This document shows, in pieces, positions 15,852-23,884 of a stretch of 52,701 nucleotides of DNA (the first letter of the stretch is position 1; the number at the start of each line of letters is the position of its first letter). The translations under genes and the position numbers were made by a program. The notes beneath the pieces are model-generated. The model was not told the origin of the DNA. It searched no databases and worked only from the letters and a program-made list of their open reading frames with translations. The stretch is taken from NCBI GenBank assembly GCA_018780265.1, contig JADMJV010000133.1:3869-56569 (forward strand), written 5' to 3'. This DNA is from a bacterium (lineage in GTDB: Bacteria; Vulcanimicrobiota; Xenobia; Xenobiales; JADMJV01).

Positions 15852-16514
15852 ATGCTTATCACCTCATCCAAACCAACCTCAACCATATCCCCCGCCCCTG
15901 CTATCAAACCTCAGACCGCTCCCACCTGCGATCCGGTGGACAGCCATAGCTCGTTCTACGAGGCGGCCAACTCCAGTGTGGCCGTCATGGCCGGGCTCAC
16001 CCAGGGCATCACGCGCATCATCGTAGGTGGCTGTGCCGGCGCGGCTCAAGGCATTGTGCACGGGGCTGACCTCAAAGAAGAGCAGGCTAAACTGGCCTTC
16101 AAGATAGCCATGGGGGCCAATCTGGCCGTCACCGGCGCCTTGGCCGGCGGAGTGGGCGGGCTCGATTTTCTTGCCCTCTCGCCGGCCCAGGGAGCCATGG
16201 CCGGAGCCGCCACCAACGTAATGGTGGGCAATTCCCAGTGGGAAATGGCCCCCGGAATGTTCCAGCAAAAGGTGCGTCAAACCTCGTCGCAATGGCTGGA
16301 CTCTACCCTCTCTCACTTTCCCGAGGGGCTGTCCACGGACGCCGGGGTGCTGGCCAAAGTAGCACGCTGCACGCTGGGAAACATCGTCGGCCTGGCAGCT
16401 GGAACCTACACCGGCGTGACCATGATCGGCAGCAATTATCGTCAGGGTCATCAGTGGGGGAGTCGCGCCTTTGACCAGGCTGCCCAATTCCTGACTCCTC
16501 CCGACGTGCCGTGA
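15852..16514 (+). CDS. 220-aa glycine-rich membrane protein
   Basis: It starts behind CAAGGAGAAC and has the leader MLITSSKPTSTISPAPAIKP. Glycine/alanine-rich hydrophobic segments are at about 46-72 (VMAGLTQGITRIIVGGCAGAAQGIV), 83-120 (IAMGANLAVTGALAGGVGGLDFLAL) and 175-195 (LGNIVGLAAGTYTGVTMIG). There is no known family. The style matches 3062-3529, 7552-7851, 8082-9137 and 15277-15813, so five proteins of this kind occur in 16 kb. Its stop overlaps the GTG of the TolC-type gene as GTGA, which ties this set to the efflux genes. Confidence 0.78.
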   Translation: MLITSSKPTSTISPAPAIKPQTAPTCDPVDSHSSFYEAANSSVAVMAGLTQGITRIIVGGCAGAAQGIVHGADLKEEQAKLAFKIAMGANLAVTGALAGGVGGLDFLALSPAQGAMAGAATNVMVGNSQWEMAPGMFQQKVRQTSSQWLDSTLSHFPEGLSTDAGVLAKVARCTLGNIVGLAAGTYTGVTMIGSNYRQGHQWGSRAFDQAAQFLTPPDVP

Positions 16515-17806
16515 ACAAGCTCTGGACTGTCGTCTTGACGCTGGTGTGTCTGCGGGCCGTGGCGGCCTTGCCCTGCTATCAGGGTGAGCTCAGCGCCGAC
16601 AGGGCCGTGGAACTGGCGTTGAGATACAGTCCCGAGGCGGCCCTGGCGGGTTTTCAGCGGGACCTGCAAAAGTCCGAGCGTGAAAAAGTTGCCTCGGAGA
16701 GCCGTCTCAAAGTCGGCCTGGGAGTGCTGGCCGCTCAGCAAAATACTCCCATGATTTACGCGACCGGGGGTGACCCCAGTTTTGCCCAATTGCTACCCGG
16801 AAGCGGCACTCTCAATTTCAACGCCGTAGCCATGCTGCCGCTTTACAATGGCGGCTGGCTACGACACCGGTTGGCGGCGGCCGAGAAGGCCGAACGAGCT
16901 GCCGAAGCGCGCCGCGAGGTGGCCCTGCGCCTCACCACCCTGCAGGCCCGACGGGCCTATTTTGAAGTATTCCAGGCGCGCGCCGAAATTGATGCCCGAG
17001 AACAGGAGTTGCAGGCCCGTCAGGAATTGCTCTTGCAGGCCCAAAACAAATTCAAGGCGGGCAAAGAAGCCCGTTTCGTGGTTTTACGTGCTGAGGCCGA
17101 GGTGGCCTCCCTTCAGCAGATGCTCAACACCGCTCAGTCCACTTTCGAGCAACGCGAATCCCAGCTCAAGTCGGTTCTGGGGCTGTCCTGGGAGAGTCGC
17201 TTTGACTACCCCCAGTCAGGTCCGCCTCCCGCCTCGCCGGTCTCGCAAGCCGAGAGCCTTCAGGAAGCACGCACCCAGCGTCCCGATCTGGTGGCCACCC
17301 AACTGGCCATCGAAGAGGGCGACGAGCGCTTGCTGGCAAGTCTGGCCGAGTATTCACCGCGCCTGTCGCTGGCGGCCATGGTGGAAGGGATGGGGGCTAC
17401 CACGATACCCTGGAATCAGGGCTACTCGGTCGGGCTCAATTTCAGCTTCCCTCTCTATGACGGAGGCCAAAGGGCCGCCCAAAGCGAGGCTGCCCGGATC
17501 GAAGTGGAGCTAAGCAAGACCCGGCTGACTCAGCTGGAGTTGAGCATTGAACAAGAAGTCACGGCCGCCCGCAGCGGCCTGCTTCAGGCTCTCAAAAACG
17601 CGGACCTGGCCGAATTGGAACTATCCAAGGCTCAGGAAGAGTTGCGCATCTCTCGACTGCGCTTTGATCTAGGTCGAGCCATCTATCTGGAGGTGCTCGA
17701 CAGCCTGGCCCTCCTTTCGCGGGCGCGCAGCAATCGCCTCAACGCTCTCTTCGAAGCGCAACGGCGCCAGGCAGACTATCAATACGCTTTGGGCAGGTTC
17801 CCATGA
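16511..17806 (+). CDS. TolC-family outer-membrane efflux protein
   Basis: The GTG start overlaps the previous stop (GTGA). A signal peptide is visible (KLWTVVLTLVCLRAVAALP). The 431-aa protein has the two coiled-coil repeats of the OEP family, for example LTTLQARRAYFEVFQARAE and later NRLNALFEAQRRQADYQYAL, which end in the usual YxxALG-like motif. It would form the outer-membrane tunnel of the tripartite pump encoded by the next two genes. All three junctions are 4-nt overlaps, so stoichiometric coupled translation is likely. Confidence 0.88.
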   Translation: MNKLWTVVLTLVCLRAVAALPCYQGELSADRAVELALRYSPEAALAGFQRDLQKSEREKVASESRLKVGLGVLAAQQNTPMIYATGGDPSFAQLLPGSGTLNFNAVAMLPLYNGGWLRHRLAAAEKAERAAEARREVALRLTTLQARRAYFEVFQARAEIDAREQELQARQELLLQAQNKFKAGKEARFVVLRAEAEVASLQQMLNTAQSTFEQRESQLKSVLGLSWESRFDYPQSGPPPASPVSQAESLQEARTQRPDLVATQLAIEEGDERLLASLAEYSPRLSLAAMVEGMGATTIPWNQGYSVGLNFSFPLYDGGQRAAQSEAARIEVELSKTRLTQLELSIEQEVTAARSGLLQALKNADLAELELSKAQEELRISRLRFDLGRAIYLEVLDSLALLSRARSNRLNALFEAQRRQADYQYALGRFP

Positions 17807-19434
17807 AACGATTCTTCACACATTATGCCCCCTCGCTTCTGCTTTTGCTGGCAGCGTTGCTGCTATCTCGCTGGTTGGTGAGCAAACTGCGACCGCCCGG
17901 TTCCATGACGGTGGTGGAGTCGCAGGCCATGAACATGTCCATGAAGCCCCCTCCTGGGGCCGCCCCTGTCTCCCTGGAGGAGGTAGGGGCCGAGTTTATT
18001 CAGCCCAGCGCCACCTTTACGGGAACGGTCATGGCCTGGGCTGACGAAGAAGTGGTGGCCCGCGTCCCGGGACGTGTCCTTCGTATCAACGTCTATCCCG
18101 GCGACCCGGTCAAGGCCGGCCAATTGCTGGTAGAACTTGATTCGCAAGAAGTCCACCTGCGCACGCTGGCTGCCGAGGCAGCCGTGGCCGAGGCTGACTA
18201 TCGCAGTCAGGCTGCTCATCGCCACCACCAACGAGGCGAATTGGAATTGAAGAGCATCGATCAGGACCTGGAAAGCGCCCGTCTGGGATTGAGCCAGGCC
18301 CAGGCCGAAAAGGAGTCGGCCAGCGCCGACCTCAAATACCGTCAGGCCGAGTTTCAACGCTCCAGTCAACTCTTTGAGGCCGGTGGCATTTCCCAAGAAG
18401 AATTGCAGCGTAGCCGGACCGGTCTGGTCGAGGCCCAAAGCGCCCAACGGGTCAAAGCGCTCGAGTTGGCCAAGGCCAGAACCAGCCTCGCCAAGGCCCA
18501 TCAAAGCCGGGCCATGCAAACGCTGGAAGCTCAGGTTTTTGGAGACGAATCACAGGCTCTGGCGGCCGGCCGTCAAAAAAACCAGGCCGAAAGTGAGTTG
18601 GCCGCAACCGTCGAAAGTTATACCCGCCTGACCGCCCTCGAGGAGGGGACGGTGGTGGAGCGCAAGGTCAGTCCCGGAACCCTAGTTCAACCTGGCACAG
18701 TTCTGTTGCGCCTCAAGTCAACCCACAAACTGCGACTTCAGGCGCGCGTCCCCCAGGACTATAGCGGCCAGATTCAGCGAGGCGCTAAAGTGCGGGTCCA
18801 ACTTCCCGGCCGCCCAGAACCCCTCGATGCCCGCCTCAGCTCGGACTTTCTCGAGACCGACCCAACCACTCGCACCTTCACCGTAGAGGCCGTGGTCAAT
18901 GGTTCCAGCGGCTTGCGGGTAGGTTCTTTCGTGCCCATGCAGATCGCCCTGGATAGGCGAGGGCGGCGTCTGACGGTGCCCCTGTCAGCCCTGCAGCACG
19001 ACCTGGACAATCACCCCTATGTGTGGGTGGCGGTCAGCCAAAGCAAGTCCGACTCCCCAGAAGAGAAGCCTTACTATACCTGCGTCATGCACCCAGAAGT
19101 TCGCCAATCCGAAGCGGGCAAGTGTCCCAAATGCCAGATGCCGCTGCAACTGTCCGACAAAGCCGGTGGCCTGCGCGCCGCCAAACGACCCCTCCAACTG
19201 AGCGGAACTCAGGCGGGACGGGTGGCCGTGGCCTCCGGATTGAGCCCAGGCGACCAGGTGGTGGTGGCCGGTGCCGGCAGCCTGCGTGACGGCATGGCGC
19301 TGGTCCAGGTGCAATGGTCGGCACAGGGACCGGTCGATCTCCCGCCCCCTCCCGGCGACCATAGCATGTCAGGCATGGACCACGGGGCCCAGGCCGAGGA
19401 CTACTGCTCGCCCACGCCGGGAGCGACGCCGTGA
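17803..19434 (+). CDS. Periplasmic adaptor (HlyD/CusB type) with a heavy-metal-binding domain
   Basis: The 543-aa protein begins with a membrane anchor (LLLLLAALLLSRWLVSKL). The biotinyl-lipoyl-like half is seen at RVLRINVYPGDPVKAGQLLVE, a long coiled coil occupies about residues 120-270, and beta-barrel strands follow. Near residues 424-450 lies YTCVMHPEVRQSEAGKCPKC, the heavy-metal-binding (HMBD) Cys/His motif known from CusB and CopA-type proteins. This supports a copper or other soft-metal efflux role, as does the SCO-like gene downstream. The C-terminus has Met/His residues (HSMSGMDHG), a further metal-binding look. Confidence 0.88.
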   Translation: MKRFFTHYAPSLLLLLAALLLSRWLVSKLRPPGSMTVVESQAMNMSMKPPPGAAPVSLEEVGAEFIQPSATFTGTVMAWADEEVVARVPGRVLRINVYPGDPVKAGQLLVELDSQEVHLRTLAAEAAVAEADYRSQAAHRHHQRGELELKSIDQDLESARLGLSQAQAEKESASADLKYRQAEFQRSSQLFEAGGISQEELQRSRTGLVEAQSAQRVKALELAKARTSLAKAHQSRAMQTLEAQVFGDESQALAAGRQKNQAESELAATVESYTRLTALEEGTVVERKVSPGTLVQPGTVLLRLKSTHKLRLQARVPQDYSGQIQRGAKVRVQLPGRPEPLDARLSSDFLETDPTTRTFTVEAVVNGSSGLRVGSFVPMQIALDRRGRRLTVPLSALQHDLDNHPYVWVAVSQSKSDSPEEKPYYTCVMHPEVRQSEAGKCPKCQMPLQLSDKAGGLRAAKRPLQLSGTQAGRVAVASGLSPGDQVVVAGAGSLRDGMALVQVQWSAQGPVDLPPPPGDHSMSGMDHGAQAEDYCSPTPGATP

Positions 19435-22400
19435 ATTTCAATGTGTCGCGCTGGTCTATCCAGCACCCCCATGTGGTGATCGCCTTCTACCTGGCCGTGC
19501 TGCTACTGGCCGCCCAGGCCCTCAGCAGCGCCCTGCCGCGCCGCTTCATGCCCTATGTGCAGAGTCCCATGCTGGGGGTGGCCACCATGATGCCGGGCCT
19601 GTCGGCCGAAGAAATGGAGACCTACATCTCCAAGCCCATCGAGGAGCGCATGGTCAGCATCCCCGGCGTGCGCTACATCCGAAGCACCTCTCAGGAAGGC
19701 TTCTCCATCGTGTCGCTGGAGTTCCCCTACGGCCACGACATGAAAGCCGCGCTGGCCTCGACCCAGGCCTTGCTCAATGTCATTCAGGCCGACCTGCCGG
19801 TGACCGGAGCCAATCTCAAGCCCTCCTGGGTACTGCCCATCGACCCTCTCAATCTGCCCATTCTCAGCCTGTCCCTGCAGGGGGACTCGCGCTGGAGTCT
19901 CACCGATTTGCGTCAACTGGCCGACAATCAGGTGGTCAATCGGCTCAAATCCTCCAGTTCCGACGTGCTGGCCGTCTATGCTTATGGTGGGTCTCGCCGC
20001 CAACTTCAGGTCAATGTGGACCGCAATCAACTGGCCGCCCGCGGCCTGTCCATTCTGCAAGTGCGTGACGCCATCGACCGCTTCAATGTGGCCCGACCGG
20101 CCGGCACCCTCACCCAGGGCAACAGTGAATTCAGTGTGCGAATTGATGGACTGGCCCACAACGCCGGCCAACTGGAGAAGATTCCGGTGCTGGCCAACGG
20201 CGACCGCATCGTCACCTTGAAGGATGTGGCCCGGGTCGAAGACCGCAGCAGCGAGGCTCGCAGCGGCTATCATCACTTGCGCCAGGGCAAGGTGAGCCGG
20301 GCCATCGAGGTCAACGTTCTGCAAAACCCTCAGGCCAGTTCCCCGCGGGTGATCGCCCTGGTGCAGAGCGAACTGCGCCAATTGGAGCAGGACTACCCGG
20401 GGATCCATTTCGAGGTGGCCTACGACAATTCTCAGTTTGTCGGCACGCTGATGACCAATATGGTCGAGGAACTGTTGGTGGCCATCTTGCTAACCGGGCT
20501 GGTGGTTCTCTTCTTTCTGGGAGAATGGCGTGGGACTCTGATCGCGCTGGTGACCATACCGGTCTCGCTGGCCCTGGCCGTATTGGGCATGATTCCGCTG
20601 GGTCTGACTCTCAATTCCAGCACCTTGATCGGCTTGCTGATCTCCATCGGTCGCCTGGTCGACGATTCGATCATCGATATCCACGCCATCGAACGCCATC
20701 TGGACATGGGCAAGGACCCGGCCACGGCCACCGTCGATGGCATCAGTGAGGTTCGCCTGGCCGTGGCCGCCTCCACCTTCATGCTGATACTGGCGCTGTT
20801 GCCCCTGCTGCTATGCGGCGGCATCGTCCAGCAGATGTTTGAGGGCCTGGTTTGGCCCATCATTCTGGGACTGCTGGCCTCCTTTCTGGTCTCCCTCACT
20901 CTGACCGCCTTACTGGGGGCCAGACTGCTGGCCGTTCCCGAAATACGCCGTCGCGAGCGTCAACACTGGCTTTATCGTCGCCTGTTGGCCCCCTTTCAGA
21001 GCTGGTTGGAATGGCTGGAGGGCGCCTACGCCCGCTGCATCGCCTGGCTGCTGCGCCACCGATTTGCCAACCTGGTGCGCGTGCTCCTCACCGTCATCGT
21101 GGGTTCTACCTTCTACTACTTCATCGGCAGCGAAATGATGCCCCTGGCCGATGTGGGCCAGGGCTATCTGGTGATGGAAATGCAACCCGGCACTTCCTTT
21201 CGCGGCACCGAGCAGGCTGTGGCTCGCCTGGAAAAGATCATGCAAAAATACCCCGAGATCCAGCACGCCTCCATCGAGATCGGCAGCGAGCCCATGACGG
21301 TTCCCAATTTCACCGGCTACTCGGCCGGTCTGACTCAAGGGGCCACGGCCATGCTCACCTTTAGCGACAAGAGTCAGCGCCGTCACAGCCTGTGGGACAT
21401 TGCTGACGCCATCGAAGCCGAAGCGCGGCGCACCATTCCCGGCCTACGCCGTCTGCAGATCAAAGAGATGGGCTCGGACGTGATGGCCAGTTCCGCAGCG
21501 CCCATTCAGTTGCTGGTCACCGGTCCGGACCTGCAGGTGCTCTCGCGGCTGGCCGACCAGGTCGGCGATATCGCCAAGGATACCGCGGGATTGCATCAAG
21601 TAGGCAATTCCTGGACCATGGGCAATCCGGTCTACCAGGTTGAGGTGGACCCGGGTCGGGCGGCCCAACTGGGCATGAGCCCGGAGGACATCGCCGCTCA
21701 AGCCTATTTCTCTTTGCGCGGAGGCTACACCAATGAGTTCTATCGCCTCGAAAATCTGCGCCAGACCAGTATTTTGGTGCGCCTGGATGGAGACCAGCGT
21801 CGGCTAACTCCCGAAGACCTCTACGACCTGCCCATCACCACTCCGGGAGCCGGCACGGTGCCTCTGCGCAGCCTGGCCACGGTTCACAGGAAAGCAGCCC
21901 CGACACTCATCGAACACGACGGTATGCGTCGCGTGGTCAGCGTCACCGGCTACTACCGGATGAGCGGCCCCTACTCGATGGATCTGGCCATGAAGGTCAT
22001 GATGAAGGCCCTCTCTCAGCTCAACTGGCCACCCGGCTACGGCCTGGAGATGCGCGGTGACATGACCCAGATGATGGATTCCTTTGGGCGCCTGCTCAAC
22101 GGTCTGGCCTTCGCCATGGTGCTGATTTTGCTGGTGTTGGTGGCCCAGTTTCGGGGATTCCTGCAGCCCATGCAGATGGTCTTTTCCATCCCGCTCGAGT
22201 TAACCGGGGTATTCATCGCCCTCTGGCTCAATCATCAGGCCTTCTCGTCGGTGAGCATTATGGCCGTCATTGTGTTGACCGGCATGGATGCCACCACGGC
22301 CATCTTGCTCATCGACGAAATCCTCCGTGAGCGCAAACGGGGCACGCCCCGCGACCAGGCCATCATCCGGGCCTGCCCCAGGCGCCTGCGGCCGATTTTG

Positions 22401-22799
22401 ATGACCTCGCTGATCACTATCGTGGTCATGATTCCGGTAGCGCTCTTTCCGCGCACCGGCCTGGACGCCTACTCGCCGCTGGGCACGGTCATCCTGGGAG
22501 GGCTGACCATGGGCACATTGCTCAGCCTGATCGACATTCCCATCATGCACTCTTTGGTCGATGACGCGACTAAATATCTAGCCAAGAAAAGAAAGGTACA
22601 TTCCCATGAAGAAGACCCTGTGCGCGATGCTGGCTCTGGCCAGCCTGGTCTGGGCCACTCCCCAGAAGGCCCTGGAGCCGGGCCAATCGGTTCCCAACTT
22701 CCAGTTGACCAATCAAAACGGCAAGAAGGTTCAACTGAGCCAGTTTCGGGGCAAGGCGGTGCTGCTGACCTTCCTGTTTACGCAATGCCCCTATCCTGA
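19431..22799 (+). CDS. RND efflux permease with an out-of-frame overlap into the next gene
   Basis: The 1122-aa protein has the RND layout: TM1 near residues 15-35, a first periplasmic loop, TM2-6 with GLLISIGRLVDDSIIDIHAI (the D-D proton-relay region), a second loop, and TM8-12 ending at HSLVDDATKYLA. It should pump metals or drugs with proton import, docking to the adaptor and TolC genes upstream. The last about 65 residues (from the SCO start at 22606) are read in a different frame through the SCO-like gene, giving a 194-nt overlap. Natural RND proteins usually end soon after TM12, so a lost stop or a frameshift near 22560-22600 is likely; a TAG lies in another frame at 22578. Confidence 0.88.
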   Translation: MNFNVSRWSIQHPHVVIAFYLAVLLLAAQALSSALPRRFMPYVQSPMLGVATMMPGLSAEEMETYISKPIEERMVSIPGVRYIRSTSQEGFSIVSLEFPYGHDMKAALASTQALLNVIQADLPVTGANLKPSWVLPIDPLNLPILSLSLQGDSRWSLTDLRQLADNQVVNRLKSSSSDVLAVYAYGGSRRQLQVNVDRNQLAARGLSILQVRDAIDRFNVARPAGTLTQGNSEFSVRIDGLAHNAGQLEKIPVLANGDRIVTLKDVARVEDRSSEARSGYHHLRQGKVSRAIEVNVLQNPQASSPRVIALVQSELRQLEQDYPGIHFEVAYDNSQFVGTLMTNMVEELLVAILLTGLVVLFFLGEWRGTLIALVTIPVSLALAVLGMIPLGLTLNSSTLIGLLISIGRLVDDSIIDIHAIERHLDMGKDPATATVDGISEVRLAVAASTFMLILALLPLLLCGGIVQQMFEGLVWPIILGLLASFLVSLTLTALLGARLLAVPEIRRRERQHWLYRRLLAPFQSWLEWLEGAYARCIAWLLRHRFANLVRVLLTVIVGSTFYYFIGSEMMPLADVGQGYLVMEMQPGTSFRGTEQAVARLEKIMQKYPEIQHASIEIGSEPMTVPNFTGYSAGLTQGATAMLTFSDKSQRRHSLWDIADAIEAEARRTIPGLRRLQIKEMGSDVMASSAAPIQLLVTGPDLQVLSRLADQVGDIAKDTAGLHQVGNSWTMGNPVYQVEVDPGRAAQLGMSPEDIAAQAYFSLRGGYTNEFYRLENLRQTSILVRLDGDQRRLTPEDLYDLPITTPGAGTVPLRSLATVHRKAAPTLIEHDGMRRVVSVTGYYRMSGPYSMDLAMKVMMKALSQLNWPPGYGLEMRGDMTQMMDSFGRLLNGLAFAMVLILLVLVAQFRGFLQPMQMVFSIPLELTGVFIALWLNHQAFSSVSIMAVIVLTGMDATTAILLIDEILRERKRGTPRDQAIIRACPRRLRPILMTSLITIVVMIPVALFPRTGLDAYSPLGTVILGGLTMGTLLSLIDIPIMHSLVDDATKYLAKKRKVHSHEEDPVRDAGSGQPGLGHSPEGPGAGPIGSQLPVDQSKRQEGSTEPVSGQGGAADLPVYAMPLS

Positions 22800-23169
22800 C
22801 AAGTGTCCCACCATCGCCAACAAGCTCAAAGGCACCAATGAGGTGATCGATAAGGTGGGCATGGCTCAGAAGATCCAGGTCCTCTCAGTCACCCTCGATC
22901 CCGGCCGGGACACCCCGGAAATGCTCAAGGCCTATTCGCAGGGCTATGACAAAAAGCGGGTCAACTGGGACTTTCTAACCGGCGACGAGGAGGCCATCGA
23001 CAAGGTCGCCACCCACTTCGGGGTGGTTTACTACGACCAAAAGGGCACCATTCAGCACAACATGAAGACGGCCGTAATCGACTCCAAAGGCAATCTGGTC
23101 AAGGTATTCAGTGGTACCGACTGGACCAGCGAGGATGCGGCCAAGAGCCTGCGCGAGGCTGTCAGATAG
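22606..23169 (+). CDS. SCO1/SenC-like copper-binding thioredoxin-fold protein
   Basis: The 187-aa protein has a signal peptide (KKTLCAMLALASLVWATP). The thioredoxin fold is recognised from GQSVPNFQLTNQNGKKVQLS, FRGKAVLLTFLFTQCPYPDKCP and the conserved His in IQHNMKTAVID. The two Cys (CPYPDKC) plus the His form the SCO-type copper site. SCO proteins deliver copper to cytochrome oxidase or act as periplasmic redox partners. Here, at the end of an RND operon with an HMBD adaptor, a role in periplasmic copper handling is plausible. A UACG-loop terminator follows directly. Confidence 0.88.
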   Translation: MKKTLCAMLALASLVWATPQKALEPGQSVPNFQLTNQNGKKVQLSQFRGKAVLLTFLFTQCPYPDKCPTIANKLKGTNEVIDKVGMAQKIQVLSVTLDPGRDTPEMLKAYSQGYDKKRVNWDFLTGDEEAIDKVATHFGVVYYDQKGTIQHNMKTAVIDSKGNLVKVFSGTDWTSEDAAKSLREAVR

Positions 23170-23197
23170 GCAGAGTCCCAGGGGTTGTTCACAAGGG

Positions 23198-23220
23198 GGC
23201 AGGCTACGGCCTGCCTTTTT
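23198..23220 (+). terminator. Rho-independent terminator with UACG tetraloop
   Basis: A 7-bp stem GGCAGGC / GCCTGCC (23198-23204 and 23209-23215) closes a TACG loop, followed by five T (23216-23220). C(UACG)G is a very stable tetraloop class. It ends the long operon that begins with the subtilase. The T-run is also the first part of the TTTTTCACG of the next promoter. Confidence 0.88.
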
Positions 23221-23261
23221 CACGCTCTCTTGACGACCGCCTGACGCTGACTTATTACCCT
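23220..23261 (+). promoter_or_regulatory. Direct-repeat promoter (copy 7, three repeats)
   Basis: TCACG at 23220, TGACG at 23231 and TGACG at 23242: three repeats at an exact 11-bp period. The -10-like TACCCT is at 23256-23261, and ATG 23290 follows 29 nt later. It starts on the last T of the preceding terminator. Confidence 0.72.
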
Positions 23262-23289
23262 GGTTGCATAACCACTCCAGGAGGCCAGC

Positions 23290-23820
23290 ATGACTTCACT
23301 AGTATTTGACACCGGCACGGGCGACCAATACTGCCTGTTGGGACCGGCGCTGGACCGCAAGGATATCTGGCTGGTTCGCCACCAGGCCAGCCAGCAACTG
23401 GCTCTGGTGCAAAGGTTCGCCAACCCTTCGCCGCTCCTGGTCCAACTTCTCCACAGCCAGGACAATCAGTTACCCACCATCCAGGACAGTTGGATGGAAG
23501 CCGGGGCCATCTATGTGGTGATGGACCGAATCAGTGGCACCGGCCTGGATGAACTGGGTCCCAGCCGGCTGACCGGACAGGGGCACCAACAGCTCAAGCG
23601 TCTGCGGCTGTTGCTGCAACAATTTGGGTTTCCAGTCGTGGCGCCGGCCTGCCTGTGCCTGAGCAGCGATGGCGTCCTGCGCCTGCGCTGTTTTCCCGAC
23701 CCCCGCCAGCAGGTACAGCCACCTGCCCGGACTCAGGTCGCCTCAAGAGTCTCCTGGCTCCGCTGGCTAAGCCCTCTTTTCAATCTGTTCAATCTGTTGG
23801 ACCGCCCCCAACTTGCCTAA
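23290..23820 (+). CDS. Truncated kinase-like (pseudokinase) protein
   Basis: The 176-aa protein starts behind CCAGGAGG. Its layout follows a Ser/Thr kinase N-lobe: YCLLGPALDRKDIWLVRHQA (glycine-loop position, glycines mostly lost), LALVQRFANPSP (strand 3, no Lys), LPTIQDSW, then the hinge-like GAIYVVMDRISGTGLDEL. A later PACLCLSSDGVLRLRCF occupies the place of the HxN-LLxxDG-xxxLxDF catalytic/DFG region, but the catalytic residues are absent. The C-terminus has an amphipathic segment (SWLRWLSPLFNLFNLL). I read it as a catalytically dead, shortened kinase fold; the resemblance is weak and needs structure prediction. It has its own direct-repeat promoter with three repeats. Confidence 0.75.
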   Translation: MTSLVFDTGTGDQYCLLGPALDRKDIWLVRHQASQQLALVQRFANPSPLLVQLLHSQDNQLPTIQDSWMEAGAIYVVMDRISGTGLDELGPSRLTGQGHQQLKRLRLLLQQFGFPVVAPACLCLSSDGVLRLRCFPDPRQQVQPPARTQVASRVSWLRWLSPLFNLFNLLDRPQLA

Positions 23821-23884
23821 CCTTGCTGGGAGCCCCAGTCCAAAGGGCGTCGCAGGGCGCGCGCCATTTGAGTTGGCTCACCGC

